Both the position numbers and the translations under genes were made by a program. Source: Shinella granuli (GTDB lineage Bacteria; Pseudomonadota; Alphaproteobacteria; Rhizobiales; Rhizobiaceae). Taken from it: a DNA stretch of 64,000 bases. Shown here one piece after another: positions 58,800 to 64,000 of this stretch. Position 1 is the stretch's first letter. Every line of letters begins with the position of its first letter. The notes below the pieces were generated by a model that worked only from the letters and a program-made list of their open reading frames with translations, made no database searches and was not told the DNA's origin. The stretch covers positions 1,745 through 65,744 of the forward strand of contig NZ_SLVX01000008.1 of the NCBI RefSeq assembly GCF_004341885.1, read 5' to 3'.

Positions 58800-60920
58800 T
58801 CACGCCGGGCGATTGCCCTCCGGCCCGAGCGGCGGAAAGGTGAGTTCCACCACCGTGCCCCGTCCCGGTGCCGAGAGGATGCGGGCGTCGCCGCCGCTCT
58901 GGCGCACGAAGCCATAGACCACGGCAAGGCCGAGGCCGGCGCCGCCTTCCTCGTCGCGCGTGGTGAAATAGGGCTCGAAGGCCTTGTCGGCGGCTTCCGG
59001 CGACATGCCGATGCCCTCGTCCGCCACCGAAACCACGACACCCGCCCCGCCGCCGAGGCAGCGGATGAGGATCGTGCCGCCCGACGGCATGGCGGCGGCG
59101 GCGTTGAGGCAGAGGTTGAGGATGGATTGCTCGAACAGCGCCGCATCGAGCAGCACCGTCGGCAGGCCTTCGGCAATGTCGAAGACGAGCCGGCACTTCT
59201 CGCCGACGGCGATTTCCAGCACGTCCGCCATGCCGCGCAGCAGCGCGCCGATTTCCACCGCGCCCGGATGGATCGGCTGCTGGCTGCCGATGGAGAGCAT
59301 GCTGCCGGCGAGCGAGCGGCCCCGGTCGGCGGCCTTGCGGATGCGGGCGAGATGCCGCTTCTGCCGGTCGTTGAAGCCGGTCTCGCGCTCCAGGAGACCG
59401 AGGCTGCCGGTGATGATGCCGATCATGTTGCCGACTTCGTGGCTCACCTGGTGCGTCATGCGCATGATGCCGTCGAGGCGCTGGATCTTGGCCGCCTCCG
59501 CCTCCTGCCGGTCGATATCGGTGACGTCGCGCGCGAGCAGCACGATGCCGCCGTCCGGCTGGCGCGACAGCGAGACCTCCGTCACCCGCCCTGCCGCGGA
59601 GCGATGGCGCAGCACGGAGCGATCTTCGAGCGCGCCCGCCTCGCTTTCGGCCGGCAGCAGCGCCGGGTCGATCTCGGGGATCGGGGCGACGAATTTGCGC
59701 ACCGGCAGTTTGCGCGCCGAACCCGACCAGCCGACGAGCTCGATGACGCGGCGGTTCATGGTGATCGGCCTGCCGCGCGGATCGAAGAGCGCGATGCCCT
59801 CGTTCATGGTGCGGAAGGTCGAGCGGATGGTGCGCGCGGCGGCCTCGGCGGTGCGCCGCAGCCGCGAGACGCGCTCGACGCTCTCCCGGAAGGCGCGGAA
59901 GGCCTCCAGCAGCCGCACCAACTCGGTCTCCGTGCCGTCGTAGCGCGGGGCGTCGACGTCCTTGCGCCCTTCCGCCAGCGCGTTCATGCCGTTCGACAGC
60001 GCGACGATGCCGCGTGAGACGCGCATGACGGAGCGGATGGAGAAGATCGCCATGACGAGCACGAGCAGCGCGGCGAAGGCGACGATGACGAGCAGGCGGC
60101 TCAGCGCATCGGAGGTCGAGACGAGATCGTCGTTGAGGCTGCGGGCGACGGCCTCGCTCTGGGTCTCCGTGGCATGCGAGAGATCGCGCGAGACGGAATG
60201 CAGCCGTGAGACGGCGGCGCGGATGGCGAACATTTCGAGGAGGTAGCGCGTCTGCGCCTCGAAGACGCGTTCATAGGGCGCGAACTCGGCGGCGGAAATC
60301 CGCACGTCCGGCGCGGCGCGCTCGATGCGCGGCGCGGTTTCGGCAACATAGCGGCGGCGCAGTTCCCCGAGCTGGAACAGGCTGTCGGAATTGGAGGCCG
60401 ACTGCACGATCGCATTCAGCCGCCGGCGGAAATCGGTGTCGGCGATGCCGCTGCCGGTGGCGATCTCGCCGAGCGCGGCGGCGGCCTCGGCCTTGTGCTG
60501 CTGGGCACTGTCCGCATCGCCGGCAAGGGCCATGGTCTGCGTGCGGATCGTCTCCAGGAGCTCGACGATGCGGGCGCTGGCAAAGCCCTTCACGGCTGCC
60601 GCCCCGCTCTCCGGCGCCATGGTGCGCAGCAGCGCGTCGACCTGCGCGACCACCGAGCGGCTTTCGCTGGAGACCCGGTAGGGCGAGGTGGCGTTCATCA
60701 GGAAGGGCGCGCTGGAGACGAGGTCGGAGACCTGGCGCGAGACGAGCGAGGCCTTGGCGAGGCTCGAAAAGGCCTGCAGGCCGTAGCTCGCCATCTCCTC
60801 GCGCGCCCGCTGCAGGCCGTAGATGGCGATGGTCGACAGGCTGAAGACGAGCACGCAGATGAAGACGATCGCAAACGGGAGGCGGAAGGCGATCGAGGAG
60901 AGGAAGGGGCGGCTGATCAC
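58800..60920 (-). CDS. Membrane sensor histidine kinase
   Basis: A 706-aa sensor. Two transmembrane helices (about 12-34 and 278-297) flank a mostly helical periplasmic domain of some 240 residues. A HAMP-like linker, a PAS domain (about 365-470) and the kinase core follow: phosphoacceptor histidine in THQVSHEVGNMIGII, N box NLCLNAAAAM, G1 box DEGIGM and G2 box AGLGLAVVYGF. The HEVGN form resembles NtrB-like kinases more than the HELRTPL type. It overlaps the response regulator gene by four bases. The divergent binding-protein genes suggest that it senses their ligand or its shortage. Confidence 0.88.
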   Translation of the reverse strand: MISRPFLSSIAFRLPFAIVFICVLVFSLSTIAIYGLQRAREEMASYGLQAFSSLAKASLVSRQVSDLVSSAPFLMNATSPYRVSSESRSVVAQVDALLRTMAPESGAAAVKGFASARIVELLETIRTQTMALAGDADSAQQHKAEAAAALGEIATGSGIADTDFRRRLNAIVQSASNSDSLFQLGELRRRYVAETAPRIERAAPDVRISAAEFAPYERVFEAQTRYLLEMFAIRAAVSRLHSVSRDLSHATETQSEAVARSLNDDLVSTSDALSRLLVIVAFAALLVLVMAIFSIRSVMRVSRGIVALSNGMNALAEGRKDVDAPRYDGTETELVRLLEAFRAFRESVERVSRLRRTAEAAARTIRSTFRTMNEGIALFDPRGRPITMNRRVIELVGWSGSARKLPVRKFVAPIPEIDPALLPAESEAGALEDRSVLRHRSAAGRVTEVSLSRQPDGGIVLLARDVTDIDRQEAEAAKIQRLDGIMRMTHQVSHEVGNMIGIITGSLGLLERETGFNDRQKRHLARIRKAADRGRSLAGSMLSIGSQQPIHPGAVEIGALLRGMADVLEIAVGEKCRLVFDIAEGLPTVLLDAALFEQSILNLCLNAAAAMPSGGTILIRCLGGGAGVVVSVADEGIGMSPEAADKAFEPYFTTRDEEGGAGLGLAVVYGFVRQSGGDARILSAPGRGTVVELTFPPLGPEGNRPA

Positions 60921-61657
60921 GGCGAAGGCTCGCCGTCGTCGGTGTCGAGCACGTAGCCCTTGCCGCGCCGCGTCTTGATATGGCGCGGCAGATCCGGGTT
61001 GCGCTCGATCTTGCGGCGCAGGCGCAGCACCAGCACGTCGACATTGCGGTCGATGTAGCGGTCGCTCTCGGCGCCGAGCCGGTCGAGGATATGCGCGCGG
61101 CTGACCGGGATGGTCGGCGTCTCGGCGAGGATCTCGAGCAGGGCGAATTCGGCGCCGGTCAGCGACTTTCCGGGATCGGTGCGGCAGACGGCGCGGCGGT
61201 TCGCAAGGTCCACCGACCAGTCGCCGAGCTTCAGGGACGCCGGTTCGTGCTCGCGCTCGCTGTCCCGCTCGGGCTTCAGCGAGGGGATCGTGCGGCGCAG
61301 CACGGCCTTGATGCGCGCCGTCAGCTCGATCGGCTCGAAGGGCTTGACGACATAGTCGTCCGCCGCCGTCTCCAGCCCCAGCACCCGGTCCGCGGCGCTG
61401 CCCGCCGCCGTCACCATGACGATGCCGATATTGGTCTGCGCGCGCAGGCGCTGGGCGAACACCCTGCCGGAAATGCCGGGCAGGTTATGGTCGACGAGCA
61501 CGAGATGCACGCTTTCGCGCGCCAGCACGCCCGCCGCCGCCTCCGCCGACGGCGCGGTCACCGGTACCCAACCCTCCGCCTCCACCAGGTCGGAGATGAG
61601 CTCCGCCATGTCCGGATCGTCCTCGACGATCAGAATCCGTATCCTCTCGTTCAGCAC
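60917..61657 (-). CDS. OmpR-family response regulator
   Basis: A 246-aa regulator. The receiver domain has the acidic pair D13/D14, phosphorylation site D56 (LVLVDHNLPG) and the VVKPFEP lysine; the C-terminal OmpR/PhoB winged helix includes LTGAEFALLEILAE and NVDVLVLRLRRKIERNPDLPRHIKTRRGKGYVL. It is transcribed just before its cognate kinase and divergent from a binding-protein gene, with iteron-like repeats in the gap. Confidence 0.92.
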   Translation of the reverse strand: MLNERIRILIVEDDPDMAELISDLVEAEGWVPVTAPSAEAAAGVLARESVHLVLVDHNLPGISGRVFAQRLRAQTNIGIVMVTAAGSAADRVLGLETAADDYVVKPFEPIELTARIKAVLRRTIPSLKPERDSEREHEPASLKLGDWSVDLANRRAVCRTDPGKSLTGAEFALLEILAETPTIPVSRAHILDRLGAESDRYIDRNVDVLVLRLRRKIERNPDLPRHIKTRRGKGYVLDTDDGEPSP

Positions 61658-61726
61658 ATGTCCTTCCTCCCGCGCCCATCATAGTGAGGCCGGGATGATT
61701 GTTCAAAGCGGCTCGCATTATGCGGC

Positions 61727-61762
61727 TTTGTCACATTTGTAACCTTTGTCATCTTTGAGAGG
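61727..61762. promoter_or_regulatory. Four 9-base TTTGT iterons upstream of the two-component/binding-protein promoters
   Basis: TTTG recurs exactly every nine bases at 61727, 61736, 61745 and 61754 (TTTGTCACA, TTTGTAACC, TTTGTCATC, TTTGAGAGG). Such directly repeated half-sites suit OmpR-family regulators, which bind head to tail. The array lies 70 bases before the response regulator start and 130 before the binding-protein start. Confidence 0.55.
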
Positions 61763-61891
61763 GCGGGCAGGCCGGCGCTGTAAGAACGGTAACCATTCTT
61801 CGATTGCGGTGCGCGGCGGATGTGCCATCCTGAACGCGGAGATTGGAATGTCCGCCGTTGCAGGCGGCGCGTTCCAAATGGGAGGAACATC

Positions 61892-62914
61892 GTGAGAGGC
61901 ATCAGCGCTTTCGGCGCGGGCGCGGCCCTGTGGCTGGCGACCGCCACGGCCGGCATGACGGCCCCTTCGCTCACCGTCCTGTGCGGTGTGGACGAGGTGT
62001 GGTGCGCCGCCATGCAGAAGGCCTACGAGGCGAAGACGGGCCTTGAGATCGCGATGACGCGCATGAGCACCGGCGACATCCTCAACCAGATCCGCGCGGA
62101 AAAGGCAGCGCCCACCGTCGACGTCTGGTGGGGCGGCACGGGCGACACGCATCTGCAGGCCGGCTCGGAAAACCTGCTCGAACCCTACCAGCCGGCGCAT
62201 GAGCGCGACATGCTGCCCTGGGCGCAGAACTTCTTCGCCATGTCCGGCGGACGCTCGGCCGGCATCTATGCCGGGGCGCTGGGCTTCGCCTACAATGCCG
62301 ACCTGCTGCGGGCGGCAAAGCTGCCGGCGCCGACCTGCTGGAAGGACCTGACGGACATCGCCTATCGCGGCCGCATCCAGAGTGGCAATCCGAACTCCTC
62401 CGGCACCGCGTTCACGACACTCGCGACGCTCGTGCAGCTCTTCGGCGAGGAGGAGGCCTTCCGCTATCTCGCCGCGCTCAACCGCAACATCGAGCGCTAC
62501 ACGTCATCGGGCTCCGCGCCGGTCAAGGCCGCGGCGCGCGGCGAGGTGCTGATCGGCATTTCCTTCATGCACGATGCCGTCACGCAGAAGGAGGCGGGCT
62601 CCCCGCTCGTCATCGTCGCGCCCTGCGAGGGCACGGGCTACGAGATCGGCGCCGTCAGCATCGTCAAGGGCGCGCGCCATGTCGAGGAGGCGAAGCGCTT
62701 CGTCGATTTCGCGCTGAGCCCGGAGGGCCAGGCGACGGGCGCGGCGGCCGGCCAGAACCAGGTGCCCTCGAACGCCATGGCAAGCCTGCCGCTCGCCGCG
62801 CCCGACATCTCGCTGATCAAGATGGTGGATTACGACTTCGCCACCTTCGGCTCGCCGGAAGAACGAAGTCGGCTGCTCGAGCGGTTCGACGCGGTGCTCT
62901 CCGCGACGAACTGA
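61892..62914 (+). CDS. ABC transporter substrate-binding protein (AfuA/Fe3+-type), copy 1
   Basis: A 340-aa periplasmic binding protein (COG1840 fold). It starts with GTG at 61892 after GGAGGA; a signal peptide of about 24 residues ends near GMTAPSLTV. Typical segments are VDVWWGGTGDTHLQAGSENLL, GIYAGALGFAYN and SGNPNSSGTAFT. Members bind ferric iron, phosphonates, phosphoglycerate or other anions, so the ligand is open. It is clearly paralogous to the next gene and is divergent from the two-component system. Confidence 0.85.
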   Translation: MRGISAFGAGAALWLATATAGMTAPSLTVLCGVDEVWCAAMQKAYEAKTGLEIAMTRMSTGDILNQIRAEKAAPTVDVWWGGTGDTHLQAGSENLLEPYQPAHERDMLPWAQNFFAMSGGRSAGIYAGALGFAYNADLLRAAKLPAPTCWKDLTDIAYRGRIQSGNPNSSGTAFTTLATLVQLFGEEEAFRYLAALNRNIERYTSSGSAPVKAAARGEVLIGISFMHDAVTQKEAGSPLVIVAPCEGTGYEIGAVSIVKGARHVEEAKRFVDFALSPEGQATGAAAGQNQVPSNAMASLPLAAPDISLIKMVDYDFATFGSPEERSRLLERFDAVLSATN

Positions 62915-63034
62915 TCGAGGCCCGGAAGCAAACCCTATTCGACAATGCGCGAACGAGCCGCCGGCGGGCAGCCCGAAGGCCCCGCCATGCCCGTCCGCGC
63001 CAGCATTCAAACCAAGGCAACAGGAGGATGCCCC

Positions 63035-64000
63035 ATGAAGACCAGAACCCTTTCCCTCATGCTTTTTGCCGGAACGGCGCTTGCCGCCCTGCCGGCTGCG
63101 GCGGCCGGCGAACTCAACCTCATCTGCTCGGCCGACGTCGTCATCTGCGAGCAGATGAAGGGCGATTTCGAGAAGGCGCACGGCGACATCAAGGTGAACA
63201 TGGTGCGCCTGTCCTCGGGCGAGACCTATGCCAAGGTGCGCGCCGAGGCCCGCAACCCGAAGACCGACATCTGGTGGGCCGGCACGGGCGACCCGCATCT
63301 GCAGGCCGCTTCGGAGAACCTGACGCTGGAATACAAGTCGCCGAAGCTCGACGAACTGAACGACTGGGCGAAGAGCCAGGCCGAAAGCGCGGGCTACAAG
63401 ACGGTCGGCGTCTATGCCGGCGCGCTCGGCTGGGGCTACAACACCGAGATCTTCAAGTCGAAGGGCTTCAAGGAGCCGGTCTGCTGGGCCGATCTCCTGG
63501 CGCCGGAACTGAAGGGCGAGATCCAGATCGCCAACCCGAATTCCTCCGGCACCGCCTATACGGCGCTCGCCTCCCTCGTGCAGATCATGGGCGAGGACCC
63601 GGCCTTCGACTACCTGAAGAAGCTCAACGACAACATCTCGCAATACACCAAGTCCGGCTCGGCGCCCGTCAAGGCGGCGGCGCGCGGCGAGACGGCGGTC
63701 GGCATCGTCTTCGTGCATGACGCGGTGGCGCAGACGGCCGAAGGCTTCCCGGTCAAGTCGATCACGCCCTGCGAGGGCACCGGCTACGAGATCGGCTCCA
63801 TGTCGATCATCAAGGGCGCGCGCAACCTCGACAATGCCAAGATCTGGTACGACTGGGCGCTGACCGCGGAGGTCCAGTCGCGCATGAAGGATGCCAAGTC
63901 CTTCCAGTTGCCGTCGAACAAGAACGCGAAAATCCCGAAGGAAGCGCCGCGCTTCGAGGACATCAAGCTGATCGACTACGATTTCGCGACCTATGGCGAA
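63035..64000 (+). CDS. ABC transporter substrate-binding protein (AfuA/Fe3+-type), copy 2, cut by window end
   Basis: 322 codons are present and the frame is still open at the window end. GGAGG at 63023-63027 precedes the ATG at 63035, and a signal peptide of about 24 residues ends AAA-GELNLI. It shares long stretches with the preceding protein (SGTAYTALASLVQIMGE, YTKSGSAPVKAAARGE, PCEGTGYEIG), indicating tandem duplication. Permease and ATPase genes are expected just beyond the window. Confidence 0.88.
   Translation, partial: MKTRTLSLMLFAGTALAALPAAAAGELNLICSADVVICEQMKGDFEKAHGDIKVNMVRLSSGETYAKVRAEARNPKTDIWWAGTGDPHLQAASENLTLEYKSPKLDELNDWAKSQAESAGYKTVGVYAGALGWGYNTEIFKSKGFKEPVCWADLLAPELKGEIQIANPNSSGTAYTALASLVQIMGEDPAFDYLKKLNDNISQYTKSGSAPVKAAARGETAVGIVFVHDAVAQTAEGFPVKSITPCEGTGYEIGSMSIIKGARNLDNAKIWYDWALTAEVQSRMKDAKSFQLPSNKNAKIPKEAPRFEDIKLIDYDFATYGE

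Noticed and set aside
58557-60017. 486-codon plus-strand frame running from the palindromes into the kinase gene
   Set aside because: It begins in repetitive DNA and then mirrors the histidine kinase; no domain is visible.

Overview
The window is 64 kb of GC-rich DNA, densely coded on both strands, with the gene content and order of a Hyphomicrobiales alphaproteobacterium, most likely Rhizobiaceae (Ensifer/Shinella/Rhizobium group). The strongest evidence is a near-complete succinoglycan (exo) cluster in Sinorhizobium meliloti order. A ScfR/PccR-type regulator sits divergent to propionyl-CoA carboxylase, a motif matching the rhizobial EcfG promoter lies upstream of prkA, and CTTCTCCCC-type intergenic palindromes resembling those of rhizobia occur. 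The genus cannot be fixed from the sequence alone. No rRNA, tRNA, CRISPR or insertion sequence was recognised.

Layout. 1-2151: an octanucleotide tandem repeat at the left edge, then a hipBA toxin-antitoxin pair with three operator-like dyads. 2321-5413 (minus): an FAD/NAD(P) oxidoreductase, a small alpha/beta hydrolase and a GntR regulator. 5622-13883 (plus): a catabolic locus with a paralogous GntR regulator, AtuA + DUF4387, a tripartite tricarboxylate transporter (TctCBA), an Ldh_2-type dehydrogenase, a hydroxypyruvate isomerase-like protein and a cupin. 13965-15035: threonine aldolase. 15115-23099: PccR and the whole propionyl-CoA to succinyl-CoA route (pccB, a small membrane protein, pccA, methylmalonyl-CoA mutase, epimerase). 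23112-25549: an AraC regulator and an orphan LivK-type binding protein.

25613-33445 is the most unusual part. A dgdR/dgdA-like divergent pair leads into a tight operon for a split B12-dependent acyl-CoA mutase (small subunit, MeaB-type G-protein chaperone, large subunit), an enoyl-CoA hydratase and an acyl-CoA ligase. The large subunit carries Asp at the position that marks 2-hydroxyisobutyryl-CoA mutase, but Val where the known enzyme has Ile. The true methylmalonyl-CoA mutase 9 kb upstream has the normal Tyr/Ala pair. This suggests a catabolic module for alpha,alpha-dialkyl (tertiary-carbon) acids and amino acids whose product could feed central acyl-CoA metabolism.

33508-38444: the stress operon prkA-yeaH-spoVR behind a near-ideal EcfG promoter. 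38706-58499: exoP-N-O-M-A-L-K-H (minus), exoT, exoW, exoV, exoU, exoX, exoY, exoF, exoQ, exoZ; exoI and exoB are not in the window. 58800-64000: a two-component system (minus) divergent from two tandem paralogous Fe3+/AfuA-type ABC substrate-binding proteins, the second cut by the window end. Many long open frames opposite these genes are GC-driven shadows and are not listed.
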